From Maylandia zebra (lineage: Eukaryota; Chordata; Actinopteri; Cichliformes; Cichlidae), in contig NC_135185.1 in the NCBI RefSeq assembly GCF_041146795.1, positions 30,182,529-30,246,528 of the forward strand: a DNA stretch of 64,000 nt, in the 5' to 3' direction. Both the position numbers and the translations under genes were made by a program. The notes beneath the pieces are model-generated. The model was not told the origin of the DNA, did not search any database, and was given only the letters and a program-made list of their open reading frames with translations. Positions 20,801 to 38,491 of the stretch are shown here, piece by piece (the first letter of the stretch is position 1; each line of letters starts with the position of its first letter).

Positions 20801-23589
20801 TCTGTACATGAGTATATTACAGAAGCATGCTGGAGGCTGCAGCTGTAACAGTGCGGTAAATTTTCAGTGGAATTGCAGAGTAACATTGCTGATGCAAAAG
20901 AGCCAAATCCTTTAAAATAATAGCAATAGTAGTAGTAGCTCTCTTGTTTTATACTGCAGATGCAAAAAGCTTCAACTAAAGTCTTAAAAATACTTTTAGA
21001 ACTTGTTTTAATAGAGGATTTTTATGAAACTGCTTGGGCTACTGCATTGTTAAAACATATGAGGAGTGTTAAGCTGTTTGGAACCAAAAATAAGAGAAAA
21101 AACGACAGAGAAATAAAAAGAGAAAAAATACAGACAGTTTTTGTGGATATTCTCAGATTTTGTTAACTTTTTTCAAACATCATACTGGCTTTTGTTATCT
21201 TTTAGGTTAAGGTACTTTCAGTTTCAGCTGGACAGAGCCTGTGGTCTGTCTGCAGACAGTGACAGTATATTTAGTTACAGTTTGTTCTCGCTTTGCATTT
21301 TTAAAAAACTTTATCACTAACACACAGAGCCCCGCACGCTGCCAGCACTTCTCGTTTTATGAAAATAAATCCCACATTACTATTTCATAACTTTAATTTA
21401 ATGTCTTTAATGTTATGATATTAGATATTTGAGTTTCTATCTGAGAAAGGGGAGGCTGAAGTGAACCGTAATTAATGAGACATTCAGCAGGGCGCGTAAT
21501 CTCAGGAGAGGCACTGCTATCTTTGATCTGTTTTACAGGTTGAGCTCGTCACGGGTTGGAGAAATTGATAATAAGAAGGAGAGAAGCATTTCATGTTAAA
21601 AATGCAAATATTAACTGCTGCCCTTTTACCGTTCCTTCTGATGCTGCTTCAAATAATAGTGACACCATCTTTCTGCCAGTTTAAGGGTCATCCCAGTGTA
21701 ATTGCTTTCCCTTGCCTAATTTTGATGGCTTCACTTCAATCTAAAGAATCCTATGCGTGGCCAGAGGTCCGTTGATGACTCCGTTTAGGGTGATTTGAAG
21801 AGATGGAAAATTGGAAAATGAACCCATCCCATTCCAGTTAGCATCATCTTCAACCTAATGATGGACACCTCAAGGTGACATGGCCCCCACGCCCAGATGC
21901 ACCATTATCATTCCACCCTGGGCAACTCATCTAAATTACTAACTGCCCTGGCTTTTTCATTAGCCACATTGGACAGAGGAGGCGGGGCCCCTCTGCACCA
22001 GCACACGCAGACACCAAACAGGCGTTATGAAGGTGGGCGACTTTGTGCTTAAAGCCCATTTAAAATAAGTGCTGTCTGCTGCTCTGTCATCATTTATTTG
22101 TCTGATGTACAACATTTGTAACAGTAAAGAAGGCGATCTAAGCTTTGTGCTTTTTAAAATCTGTAGTTGAAGCAGAGAGGCTGATCGTCTTCTTATCTCG
22201 AGTAGAGTCATTACTGTACCAAGAAGGTGCCTCTGTGGGGTTTATGATGATGCTGCAGGAAACTGTCTGTAGTCTCTATATTCACACTCGGGTTTGTCTT
22301 TGATAGAAAAGCCTCAGCAATGATTGGTCTCCCAGAGAAAGCCATTTTAACAAAGGATCTTCAGCAGGGACGATTATGTTTCAAGACTCGGTGCCAAGAT
22401 GCTGGCAAAACCTTGTTCACTGAATCCCACTTGAATACATTTCTTTATCTGGTGCTATAGTGACAGTAAGCGACTGTGTTGGTAGGGTTGGTCTTTTATT
22501 AGTGTGTGGATGTGATAAAATTGCTGTTCATTATACACATTTCAAATTAAATAGCTTACACTCTGTTATAATGGAAAATCTAAACGGTATGAAGACTCAT
22601 CTCCTGTAGATACAATATAGAAGGATCTATTATGCTCTTTTCCACCTCTTTTTTTTTAAATTTTCACATTTTATTCTATTTTCAGAGTTGAAAATAATCC
22701 TCCTTACTGGACTCTTCTCTTCTTTCCTCAATTCTCCCCTTCTTTCTGATTGGCCGCCCCTTAATAACATAACATTTTAATAGCAAGTGAGGCTGCTGCA
22801 CTCACTGTGTATTATGTTTAAATTTCTTCTCATCTGAAGCATCAGCTTCCACAGAGTTAAATTATAAGAAAAAAGGGAAGAAAACCAACAGATTTAAAAC
22901 AGTTGTATCCAGAGTTTTAACTAAACTAGCAACTCATAGTTTTTTAGGACAGTGTGCATCTTGTCTGAATAATGTAATATTTCTTGGGGAGGATGACCTG
23001 TCACAGCCCCGTACATTTATCAATGGGACCTCTAGGCTGGCAACTACTAAGTTCATTGCGCAACCCTAACAATGAAGCCTTCACTCACTCAATTATTCAT
23101 CTTAATACTTGAATGAGTATTATGTTTCTGTTAGTGTCTGTCACTATTCATAACCTGTAATCATTTTTGCTTCTTAAATCACATACACATTAATACTTTT
23201 ATACATGCATAGGTCTAAGTACCTGTACCTCACTACAGCGAGCCAACAATTTTGTAATCACAAGACTCTTTGGTAGTTACGTCTCAATTTTATGTTGATT
23301 TTCATGTCCTGGATGAACAGATGTTTGTATAAATTGCCTCCCGATGTGACACTGGAGATATTAAATACATGCTGTGCATTACTAACAAGCTTTTCTGAAG
23401 TTGTTAGAGCTGTAACCAAGTGTTGCACAAGACTGATTTGTTTCTGATTTTAACAACTTACTAAGAAGACTGTTGAAAGGTCTCTGACACTGTGCTGTAG
23501 TTTATCTAAAATATGTGTTTTCTTGTTTTCCAGCCAGAGAAATGACCAGAGGAAAGTTCCTAAACATCTTGGAGAAGCCCAAGAAGTGA
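11861..23589 (+). CDS. lin52: LIN52, subunit of the MuvB/DREAM cell-cycle complex
   Basis: Coding exons: 11861-11879, 13907-13981, 14067-14104, 14204-14270, 14459-14542, 23534-23589. GT-AG junctions and phases agree, giving 112 codons, close to human LIN52. LIN52 joins LIN9, LIN37, LIN54 and RBBP4 in MuvB and links this core to p130/p107 in the repressive DREAM complex or to B-MYB later in the cycle. Visible are the pocket-protein-binding LxSxE motif (L14-L-S-F-E18) and the serine S24 in RASPDLWPEQ, equivalent to the DYRK1A-phosphorylated S28 of human LIN52. The C-terminal helices (ELGSLTTANLMEKV, LQNLAYQLGLEE) and the terminal KFLNILEKPKK are also seen. Exon 1 encodes only six full codons. 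The last intron is about 9 kb, very large for so small a gene. Confidence 0.97.
12820..12956. repeat. Tc1/mariner-like terminal fragment in lin52 intron 1
   Basis: It ends GGCTCAAGACTTTTGCACTGTACTGTA, of which TCAAGACTTTTGC also ends the decayed transposase copy near 53735. Such ends are typical of a vertebrate Tc1-like family. Only a short piece remains. Confidence 0.4.
14543..19520 (+). other. lin52 intron 5, proximal part
   Basis: No coding exon or RNA gene was found. Stretches around 16200-17100 and 17900-18720 are repeat-poor and of mixed composition, unlike the AT-rich sequence around them, and are candidates for conserved noncoding elements (inference). A (GT)n array lies at 17849-17890 and a G-run at about 18429-18442. 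Confidence 0.4.
17849..17890. repeat. (GT)n microsatellite
   Basis: An uninterrupted GT run of 42 bp in lin52 intron 5. Confidence 0.95.
19525..20224. mobile_element. MITE-like DNA transposon with 34-bp terminal inverted repeats
   Basis: The left end at 19525 reads TGGCTGTATCCCAATTCAGG and continues GTCTGCAGCCTTAA. The reverse complement of the right end (to 20224) is the same over 34 bp, apart from A versus G at position 8. The 700-bp interior has no transposase. No clear target duplication could be seen directly at the flanks, so superfamily assignment is open. It lies inside lin52 intron 5. Confidence 0.75.
20390..20614 (+). repeat. L2-related repeat tail in lin52 intron 5
   Basis: The order of motifs (TTCTGATGGAGGTCTCTTCCTGTTAAAAGG, then CTGTCACCAAGTGCT, then ATAAAATTGAATTGAACTG) matches a very common fish repeat. 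A second, better preserved copy lies at 38145-38340. Confidence 0.55.
20615..23530 (+). other. lin52 intron 5, distal part
   Basis: No exon or RNA gene found. The segments 21430-21780 and 21790-22480 lack obvious repeats and are candidates for conserved regulatory DNA (inference only). Confidence 0.35.
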
Positions 23590-23935
23590 TTTATCTTTTT
23601 GTTTGGATTTCACAGTGATTGCAGTCGTTGCATTCACCAGTACGCTATGAACATGTTCAGACATTCACAGTCAAGTTCAAGGACTGCATTCTGATTAAAT
23701 AGAGCAAAATGCTCACTAACATTGCTGATGTCTTCTCATCAGACTCCTCTGTACAACTGCTGTTCTCTAAATAATCTTTTTCTTTTTTTTTGAAAGTTGT
23801 TGCTTTTCTCTGGATTTCTCTCTGACTTGTAGATCTACCTTGATTAAATGTTCCCTAATTATTCATACTTTTGAACATGAAACTTTTTTTCAGTTTGTGA
23901 AATTATTTAATAAACTATTAAAATGAAAAGATCTT
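23590..23935 (+). other. lin52: lin52 3' UTR with poly(A) signal
   Basis: AATAAA at 23909-23914 is the first good cleavage signal after the stop at 23587-23589, implying a 3' UTR of roughly 340 bp. Confidence 0.6.
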
Positions 23936-25689
23936 TGCTTTTTTTTTTTTTTTTAAGAATTTAAGTCTCCTGTGACTTGATTACGTTTGCAGCCAAAGGA
24001 GCCAACTGTAGTGATGCAAAAGTTTTTAGAGACTGTTCAACTTCTTTTAATTAGGGCAATAACTTCATGCCTCTGCCACTCCACAGAGTGCAGCACCTCT
24101 CTGCTGTGGACATGTAAGGAGCTCCGACGTGGGAGTACTTTCTCGGCTATCGGGGCATGTTTTCTTTTTAATGAGCATTGGAAGCAGGGTCTCCTACACA
24201 AAACATTGAGTAAAAATAATATTGCTCATTGTCATCGCCGTTAATAAGAGTTGACATAATTACTAGGACCATTTCTTTTCTAATTAGCACACTTCAACGT
24301 TGTCGGAGCTAGCGGTCGGGCAAAAAGAGAATCAGACAGGCATGCCGAATGGGAAACAAAAAGAAGTCCATCCGCCATAATTAGGTAAGACAATGCCTCG
24401 GACTGTTCTCGGCTGGAGATGTCGCAGGGGCTCTGGCCGCTCACTCCCAACAAGTTACACTTCTCCCCAGGCCGGTAATAAGCCCCCAGTCGTCTTTCCG
24501 ATTCACACGGACAGAGGCCGCCATTGCCTCACTGGCTTCACCCCTCGTGACCTACACGGACCCTGGCTCACCCCTCCGAAAATATGTATTCATGCAGCAC
24601 TTTGGCTTTGTCCGTGTTTCTTACTGAAGTGTCCTGGGACGCGCAGTCTGGCGAGCCGCTGACGCAAAGCGTGGACAGAAAAGAAGCCCAGCCCGTCTTT
24701 ATTTATGGCCTCAAGAAGCTGAAGGCCTGTGCACGCTTCTTAAGCTGGAGTTTGTCATTCGGGTGCTGAGAAACATTAGAAATAAAACCAGGGATCAAAC
24801 TGAAGAATTATTTTTTTAGATCTGATCCCACCAAGTCTCACCAATGACTTGTGACGCGGTGGCTTTATGAAGTTAAAACATTTACTGATAATTTGTAGAT
24901 ATTTTAAAGCCACAAAAAATAAACTGAGTGTTTCCAGTTTTATCGTCTCTATTCTCTTTTCGGAAGGCCTTCGTTTATTAATGCATTCAATAACTTTAAA
25001 GCGCATTACACTTCCTAGTTTGCTAAAAGGTGAAGTCCCTCTAGATATAAATATTAAAAACTACTTTCATATTATCTGTGAAAGCCCCCACACAAAAACG
25101 TGTAATAATGTTATATCAAAACAGGACAAGTTAATAGTTTGTGAGGGGATTGGTTGAAATCATGCAAATTCTATTCATATTAAAGTGCAGAAGCTTAGAT
25201 TATGCATTCTTTTATTTATGCTCTACAGAGTGCATTTGACGATGTTGTGATTCTAATCGTAGGCTGTTGCAGAACTTATACACATTATAAAAAAGTGCAT
25301 TATTTTAAAGTCAGTGTGTCTGCATTTCCCGCATTTATGCATTCAGTGCAACAACTGTGCCCATTTGAAGTGCCCCTGCCGTCTGTGGGACTGGCTGAAT
25401 GTAGACACCTGTTGATGCTGACTGGCGAACATTGATCAGTCTGCTGAGCGCTGACGTGTTAAACGAGCTGACATCCTCAATATGGTGTACGCACTGTGGC
25501 TTCCTGTCACCCGTATAGCCTCAGTCCAGCCAAGCAGTCTCTTCGAGAAACGGGTCAGTCCCCGCAGAGCTGGTCATCCATATGGAGGGAGAAAAAAAAG
25601 AGAAACACTCCATCCATCCGCAGTGCGTTGCCCTGACCTCACGTAGCCTCTGTGCCCCGACAAACGTCAATCCGATGTGCCCCGAGTCC

Positions 25690-25740
25690 TTAAATTAGCT
25701 GTCAATTAGTGCAAATTAATCAACTCCTCGCCTAATTAAG
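25690..25740. promoter_or_regulatory. Cluster of homeodomain-type ATTA sites
   Basis: Within about 50 bp occur AAATTAGC, CAATTAG, AAATTAATC and CTAATTAAG. TAATTA-type sites are what VSX2 and other paired-like homeodomain proteins bind. Possible autoregulatory or RAX/PAX6-family input to vsx2 (inference). Confidence 0.35.
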
Positions 25741-26120
25741 CAATGCCGACGGGCAGCTACCAAACATGCCATTGTGGAGGAGCCATGAGAAAGCTGCGGG
25801 GCTTGCAAACTCTTTCAGTATACCGGGGGAGGAGGAGAGGGGAGGAGGGCATCGCATAACATCATGCCCTGGAAGTGCTTTGGGAAAGCAGAGGCTTTTG
25901 GCTGAGCTTTAGTAGTCCCCCCCCCTCCCTGACTCGGCGCTACATGTGCGCTGTCATCAAGTTGCCTGCACCTTGTTTCAACACCGAGGATTCAAACTGA
26001 TTGAGCACCCACACCTCTTGCATAAGACGTTTCTGTTTTGTTTTTTGAACAGTTTGACAACAGTCAGATTGGACACCTCAAAAGAAAGCCACAGGCAGTC
26101 CATGTGACTTATCCATTCAC

Positions 26121-26122
<2 letters not shown>

Positions 26123-26197
<75 letters not shown>
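26123..26197. repeat. (GT)n microsatellite
   Basis: An uninterrupted GT run of 75 bp upstream of vsx2. Confidence 0.95.
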
Positions 26198-26200
<3 letters not shown>

Positions 26201-27384
26201 ACGCTGCATTGGCCTTTTTATTTTTAACATTTTAAATCTCACAGCTGTTTTAGCAGAGCCTCACCTTCTGCAGGCCACTCCTCTCTGAAAGCTGCTTTCA
26301 TTTCCAAATGTTTGAGGACACGCAGCACGGAAGCACGAAGAGCGGGGGGAAGAAAAGAAATGATGTAGGGTGTGTGTGTATGTGCGTTCTCGGAGGGGGA
26401 GGGGGGTAAATAAACAAACTGAAAAAAACAAACAAATCCAACAGCTGTTTTCTTTTTAATCTACATGCGTTAGATCCTGCAGGTCTTTGATGGGCAACCT
26501 AATCTACACGAATGACTGAACTAAATCTTCCCTTAATCTCGAGCCCTATTAGTCATCCTCTCTTCTGCATGTAAATCCGCACGGACCAGTTTTCAGAGGA
26601 GATGGACTAATAAAAGTAAACACAAAGGAGGAACCATCCTACTACCGACAAAATCATGAGAAGAGAAGAAAAAAACGTATAGATTGCAACAGGAGTGATG
26701 ATTGAGTGAGAGGGAGGGAACTAAGTTCCCTGTAGTTGCCATGTCCCTGTGACTCGCACTCTTCCTTGTTAATAAATGACTCGATCCCAGCGGGCCGATG
26801 TGCCATTAGCATATCCTAATAACATTGACTTCGTCATTAATAGAATTTCCACCAAATAGGGCCTAATTAGTTTCAACTGGCCAACCACTGATTGCAATAA
26901 ATATTTTTTTCTCCTTCTTAATAGTCAAATTTTAAAGTCTTGATCAGCTGAGGCTCTGAGCTCCACCAGACTCTTCTTTCCATAACGGAGACCCACGCTT
27001 TCACCACCCACATGACTCATTCCCACAGGTTTTAATTAGAATGATATACCTGTGACGATGCTGATTTTACCACACAGATTGCTTTTTTGCATAATACTGG
27101 CACGTTTACCTCAGTAAAGAAAGTAAATGAAAAACATTTGCATCATCTCTGCACACAGCGGGCAAATCCCTGTCCTCTGTGCTTTCCAAATAAATGTATC
27201 ATAAGTATTTTTTTTAAAAGAAAACTGTTAAATTATCCTTATAAGATTTTTTATTTTTAACATTTTGGTCCGCATCTTTAATAATAATAATAAAGATAAA
27301 GGTCATTAAAACCGTAACGCAAAGAAACATTTTTTCTTTTGTTGTGTTATTGCAATAAAATGAATGAAATTATTATGTTATAAT

Positions 27385-27417
27385 TTATTATTATTATAAT
27401 TTATTATTATTATTATA

Positions 27418-27475
<58 letters not shown>
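27385..27475. repeat. (TTA)n microsatellite
   Basis: A TTA/ATT array, imperfect at its left end with TAATTTATTATT units, then perfect for about 60 bp. Confidence 0.9.
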
Positions 27476-27776
27476 AAACAAAAAAACATGCTGTGGGAGT
27501 TTCTTGTTAGTTTTGTATTATTTTGTGTGTTCGTTGCTCATATTCTGTTTAATTTCCCACATCCTCCAAGAAAAATCCCCCTGTGGTTTATAATCTGTGT
27601 AGTCTGCTGCTGCTGTGGGATTAACGCTGTGCAGGACCGTGCAGCGCAGACTGTGTCCATGTCGTCCAGCTGTCGTTTTTGGGAGGGCCTTTGATTTGCG
27701 TGTGATGAGTTTCCCACAGCATCTGGAGATCAATTATCCACTCCTATGAGCCAGTGGTTGGGCAGAGAGAACTGGC

Positions 27777-27778
<2 letters not shown>

Positions 27779-27853
<75 letters not shown>
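27779..27853. repeat. (TG)n microsatellite near the vsx2 promoter
   Basis: A TG run of about 75 bp ending roughly 220 bp before the TATA-like box of vsx2. Alternating purine-pyrimidine tracts of this kind can adopt Z-DNA. Confidence 0.95.
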
Positions 27854-27854
<1 letters not shown>

Positions 27855-28034
27855 TGTTCCATCGCTCATTGTTCGTATTTCTTCCAACAGATTGCAAACT
27901 TAAAGATCGCTTGTTCCTCTTTACCTCGGATCTAGTCTTCATTTATCCACGCAGTCCTCAGGAAAACACAGATATCCATTCGGGAGGGCGTATAATGCAT
28001 CCATGATCCACAGGAATCCCGAATCCTTGCAGCT

Positions 28035-28085
28035 GATTGGCTGCTGGTTCTGCCTCTTGTTGGGATGGACCTGTTGGATAAAAGG
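28035..28085 (+). promoter_or_regulatory. vsx2: vsx2 core promoter: inverted CCAAT and TATA-like box
   Basis: GATTGG (inverted CCAAT) is at 28035-28040 and GGATAAAAGG at 28076-28085, about 40 bp apart. This predicts transcription starting near 28110 and a 5' UTR of about 85 bp before the ATG at 28195. Confidence 0.5.
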
Positions 28086-28194
28086 ACCATTTTCTAAAGG
28101 GCTCTTGTGTGTTAAGCAGAGGATCATGCACTGGGGACCGTCCTGTTAGACGCCGTGATAAGAAACAGGCCTTTCAAGGAACATCGGAGACACT

Positions 28195-33072
<4,878 letters not shown>

Positions 33073-33720
33073 AGACTGTCGAATTCGCTGAGGACTCTTG
33101 TTTTCACGAGTGAACCCAGTGGTCTGGCTGCTTTAAGCATGGACCTACCTGGTATGACTCACTGTCCTGCAGATGGTCTGCATCTGGACTCCTTTAAGGA
33201 GAAAACTCATCTGGTTTGCTGCTGCACACAAGATGCAAATGCACTTTCCCCCCCTCCCTGATTCACTTCAAAACATACAGCTGTTGCTTGATCATCATAT
33301 AGAAAGGTTGAAAAGAGCAAGAGTGAGAAATATCCCTGTATATAGATCCCGCAATTATATAGAGACAGCCAGATGAGCAGAATTTCATCCAGTGCAACAT
33401 GAAGTACTTGCAACGAGCAGTCAGTGTGTCAAAGTCTGCATTTCATTTTAACCTTTGCTTGTACAGTTACTAAGTGCTGGCGTTTTAGATAAGAGGCGCC
33501 CCACCGACAGAACTCTTTCAAGAGAAAGAAAGTAAATGTTGTCCTATATCGTGCTGTAAATAATTGATATATTAATCGCTCCCACTAAAGACACAAATTT
33601 GAAATATGTTTTCATGTAGTCTTAAAAATGTTTGTGTTTTCATTTCAAAATATGTATCACTCAAAATACAAAGCATAAAATAGAAATCACTGTTTATTAA
33701 ATGCGGGTTTTGGTGTCAGT
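33073..33720 (+). other. vsx2: vsx2 3' UTR
   Basis: Noncoding sequence after the stop. No AATAAA was found close by; ATTAAA at 33696-33701 is a possible cleavage signal. Confidence 0.4.
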
Positions 33721-36700
33721 TCTTTTGCTTTAAATGATTCGATTACCACCCTGTTGCTCTAACTATTGAATGGCATTGAAGACCCCCTCCTTGCTGGAGT
33801 AGCTACTTGCTGTCACTTGCTGCTCTGCTGGCTGGGCTCATTAGGAGACCGCCCCTGGCTACATGCTTGGGTTAGCCCCCCATAATCCGTCGCAGTTGAG
33901 AGCCTTCAATTTCAGATTAAACTAGGGGAACCAGAGCTTTTGGGACAGGAGAAGAGAGTGAAGCAGGATGACCTTAGCCTGATTTCAAATCACTTCAATA
34001 GATGCTGTTAGCATCCAACACTCAAGCTCTTTCATCCTCTTATCTGAATACTTAGCCAAAGTCTAACAGCTTCATTTGTTGGTAATCTTCATTTCTCCCC
34101 CGGCTGTTTATAAAACTTTCTATCAGGGCATTTGAATTCAGCTTTACAACACATCTACGTGGTCGCATTAGCTATAATCCATATCACATTTCACACACTT
34201 TCTAATGGGGCTTCTTAATGAGTTGAACAACTGAGTTCCATTCCAATTAAACAGAGAGCAATTTCAAAAGGCAAGGGATGACTGCGCTCAGTGTGGCCCC
34301 AGAGTGAATGGCTCTCAGTTCGAAATCATGATGTCAGTCGATAGGGAAAAGGTTGTTAATTACTTTGTTGACAGAGATAAGTATACATACAATCAACAAT
34401 GATGGGTAAAAATGCTCTGGGATGTGCCAGGATAGCAGGAAATGTTGATGTTAAGAAGATTCTTCTCCACTGATGAGTTAATTTGTGAGCAGCAATGTTA
34501 AGGAAGGTTTAATTCTTGATTATAACCTTAGAAAGATATTTCAGATGTCATCATTTGTGATATTTGTTCCCGCTATATTTTCAGGGCAGAGCATAAAAAT
34601 AACCAGCTGCAGAATAATCTTCAGACCTGATAGATCTAGCATTAAGGGACACTGCAGCAGATACATTTCATGCTCACAAGAACCATTACTAAGCTACAAG
34701 CTAATCTTATTTCGTATCCTTTGCTAACCTAGACATATGTTTCCAGTTTATGTATCACTAAATGATATCTTATTTTAGCTTTATACCCTTCTGCTGGTCT
34801 CAACAAACTGTTGGATGAACTGCAATCAAATGTTGCACTGACATTCATGATCCTCAGAGGATAAACCCTGCTGGTGGTCTCATGACTTCTTCTGTGGTGC
34901 CAATAAGAGGCAACTGCCAACCAATTAACAGTACTTAATTGGCGATTGATGGTTCCTGTCTTTCCTAAAGCGCCCTGAAGTTAAACTCTTGAACTCTTAC
35001 AAGTTGCTATCTCTCTCTCTCCTTCTCAATCTTCCTCTTTCTTACTATTCTGAAGAATTTAAAGCTGAAAATAAACATCACATTAAACTGCATCCTCCTT
35101 ACTGCACCATCCTTGAAGAAGAAATCGAGTGAGCGTAATGAATGGCAATATACATACACATCTACTGCACATACCCTCAGCCCGTTTCAGTTATTGAGGC
35201 CAAGACATATACAGAGCTAGGATTATTCCTCTAAAGTGCAAAGCTATTTAATCCTCTGAGAGTGAAATAGAAGGTTATTATAGACCAGATTTGGTGAAGA
35301 TCAAGCTGTTTACATTGGATATGAGGAGGTAATTCACAGTATCCCTTTTGATGGGCAGTCTGCTTGTTGAAGACCATGATAAGATCATCTCAATCCATGC
35401 AAAGTGATATCTGGGGGAGCTTTATGGAAAGATTTCTGACTAATGCAATATTAACATTCAATTTCTTTTTGATGGGGTTCTGAGCGATATGACTTTATGA
35501 GTGAGATTAAGTGCATACAGATCATTTTGGAAGCCTCTTGGCTCCAGTTTTACGCAGACTTGAAATCAAACGGAGATATAGATAAACCGCAGTGTAATGA
35601 AATGTGGTGCTGTTCTGCCCCCTGCTGCATAACCCTATCAGTACAATCAAAAACCTGAGCATCTGGCTGAGCAGATGGCTTTTCATTACATCTTTATTTG
35701 AGAACATGATGACAGGTTCTCTGGTGGGTTTAGAAATTGCAAAGTATGTGGTTCAAATGTCAGCACACAAGCAGGAGTTAACAATAAAACCCCAAACCAT
35801 AGAAATAAAGCCACTGCACAACTAAAGAAGTCAAAACTCTCACCTCAAGTGATTCTTCATGTGATTAATAACATGCCTTTCTCTTGTGCATGAAGGTTTT
35901 GCCACAAGCTAGATTTAAAACGACAATAATACTCATAGGAAATAATAAAGCTCCAGGTGAAAACTCAATATCTGCTCAGGAGATTTCATTATCAGCACAT
36001 GGCTGAGTTGTCTGCAAACTTGCAAAATTTCCATTTCTCTCTTTTTTGTTTTCCTTTTTAATCTGAACGATCAATCCACATCTCATAAAATAATCGCTAT
36101 ATGCCCATAACCATAGCAAAAGCATGTGTGCCATGATTTGTGCACGTATTCATGCACTGGTATTTTATTTTCCCACATACTATACACTAACATAACATTT
36201 ATAAATACAAACAGTGTGCATATACAGTCTGTTAACATAGATAGGTAGAGTATTTGCACTCTATCTATCAATACCATAAAATGTAAAATGCTCTGGGTTG
36301 ATAAAGAAATCGATTATTCTGGCCACACGGTGGCAGTCTTGAGCTTCAATCTTGAGCATTTAAAATCAAAAGCCCTGAGTTCACGTATGTCCATGTAAAT
36401 TTAATTAAAACACAGCTTCTCAATTACATATTTCACAAAATCCTGTCCATGTACAAAAATCCAAGAAAATCATTTCCATCTTATCATCGATTCATATCTG
36501 TCAGGATGAAGAGAAAAAGGGTCGTATAACAAGCTTCTGAGCAGACAGGATCTGATATCTTGATCAATATTTGTCATCTCTTGTCAGTCTTCTGGTGCTC
36601 TCTGTGATGAGGCTGTCTGCTGTGGGTTAATGGAGATGGAATTGATACTGTGGCTAAATGATCTGTGCTGCCCGGGGACTGATTTCATCTCCAAGGTTCT

Positions 36701-38140
36701 TTTTTCTTTTTTTTTGGAAAGCCACACTGACCCAGCTGGCTGTCTCTTACAAGTCTCTGGATTAGAATTATTATCTCTTTAATATTTAAATTTCACTGAA
36801 ATCAGTGTTCTGAGTGTCTGCATGATATATTAGTCTCTTTGTGCAATAATTATGCTTCTTTAACCCTCAAATCATTTGATTAATCTGTTGTTGACGTCTG
36901 CTGCATTGAATAATCCTCTATTGTCTCCCCAGTATAGCAGATTTATGAGTAGCTGGTGTAAAAAACAAGAACATTTCATTATGTTTCCTCACCTGCTCAC
37001 CTGTTGACATTTCCTATAGCATCAACATTGTGAAATTAAGCAAGAGAGAATGATTTTTTCACAATGTTTCTCCTTCAAAAATGTTATACACACATTTCCC
37101 TTGCATAAAACACACTGCTGGATTTCAAATTTCTCTAAATGCTGTGTGTCAGATTTATAGCCCGATTAAAGCAGCATGATGGGAGTTCTTTGTCTCTGGA
37201 TGTGTGTCCTCTGTCTCATCTGAGTGCTACAGACAAAGACTGCTCTTTGTCACTGCTGCCTACTCTACTAATGGATATCAGTTATCTCTTGAAGTTGGAC
37301 TTGACTGCTTGTCCCAGAAAGATTTATGATGTGTGGCATGACACCAGCAGCCATCCACTGCAGCCGCCCTCCAGCCTTCGGTGCTTGGTATTTTCAGCAG
37401 GCCATCTGTAGATAGTTTCAGATGCCAGCTCCAGTCATCTGGGCAGACATAAACTGTGTTAAACTCTGTTTACGTTAAAATGATATTATTGGCTTTTATT
37501 ACTTGCTGCTTCATATTTCTTGTCTAGGAAAATTACATTACCTCTACCCGTAAGGTGTCAGGCACTCAGGTTGCAATTAAAAACCATCACATCTTCTAGA
37601 GTCTTATCTTAGAGCTGTATTAAATGCTTTGGCTGGCATAAGACAGCAGTTTTGAGGAATGCTCTGAGCAAAGAGGCAAAAAAGAGGGAAAAAAGTGTCC
37701 AGTCTGTTCTTATCAATGAAGAGAACCATGAATGCATAGACCGTGCTCCCTTGTTGCTCAAGGGTGATAAGTGAAGCCAGAAGATGAGACTGTGAGGCCC
37801 TTATCAATCCAGTGTGCATCCTGGCAAATGCCGGCGCCACAGAGAGGGAGGCATGTTGCTGTGCGACAAAGGTGCAAGGGCAGATAAGCATGAATGTGTG
37901 AAATGCTTCAAAGATGAGCGTAACGCTGATGTGAAAGTGGGGTTTGAAGGGAGGGAGAGAAGACAGATGGGTTTACAGAAACGGATGCTGACAAGTGTTG
38001 TGCTAAGAGTTGTGGGGATGTCTTTATTTCCTGATGCATACTAAAAAGTGCCTTGGAACACCTGTTTGGAATACAGATTTTTCCTACTAAGTTACATGGA
38101 TCTCAATTACAAGGACCGTAGGTTACAGTGTGAATGATTA
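33721..38140. other. Gene-free interval downstream of vsx2
   Basis: No supported exon or RNA gene. Several blocks (about 33780-34330, 34980-35350, 36480-36960, 37130-37440) are repeat-poor with ATTA cores and are candidates for conserved noncoding elements, based on composition only. Confidence 0.35.
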
Positions 38141-38144
38141 GGTG

Positions 38145-38340
38145 AGCCTGGTTCTGCTGGAGGTTTCTTCCTATTGAAAGGAAGTTTTTCCTTCCCACTG
38201 TCGCCAAGTGCTTGCTCACAGTCTCATTGTTGGACTTTCCTCTGTATTATTGTAGGATCTTTACCTTAAAGCTCCTTGAGGTGACTGTTGTTGTGATAGG
38301 GTGCTATTTAAATAAAACTGAATTGAACTGAATTGAAGTA
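38145..38340 (+). repeat. L2-related repeat tail, second copy
   Basis: GAGCCTGGTTCTGCTGGAGG, then CCCACTGTCGCCAAGTGCTTG, then TAAATAAAACTGAATTGAACTG: the same family as 20390-20614 and better preserved. Confidence 0.65.
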
Positions 38341-38491
38341 AAGGTGGGCTATGCCACCAAAATATCAATGTTGTGTAACATTGTTTCCCACACATTGCAG
38401 TTCAGAGCCCAGAAAACAAGTACCTTTATATACAGGAAACACCAAAATGAAACACTGAATATGGTAACCTCTTTAAATCCCTTAAATTCAC

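Larger units (their letters stand above)
23960..28030. other. Upstream region of vsx2, candidate regulatory DNA
   Basis: No coding exon is supported. Apart from microsatellites (26123-26197, 27385-27475, 27779-27853) the interval is almost free of recognisable mobile elements. It has several clusters of TAATTA-type homeodomain cores: around 24280, 24375, 25690-25740, 26800-26870 and 27030. This fits a developmental control region for the neighbouring homeobox gene; conservation was not tested. Confidence 0.45.
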
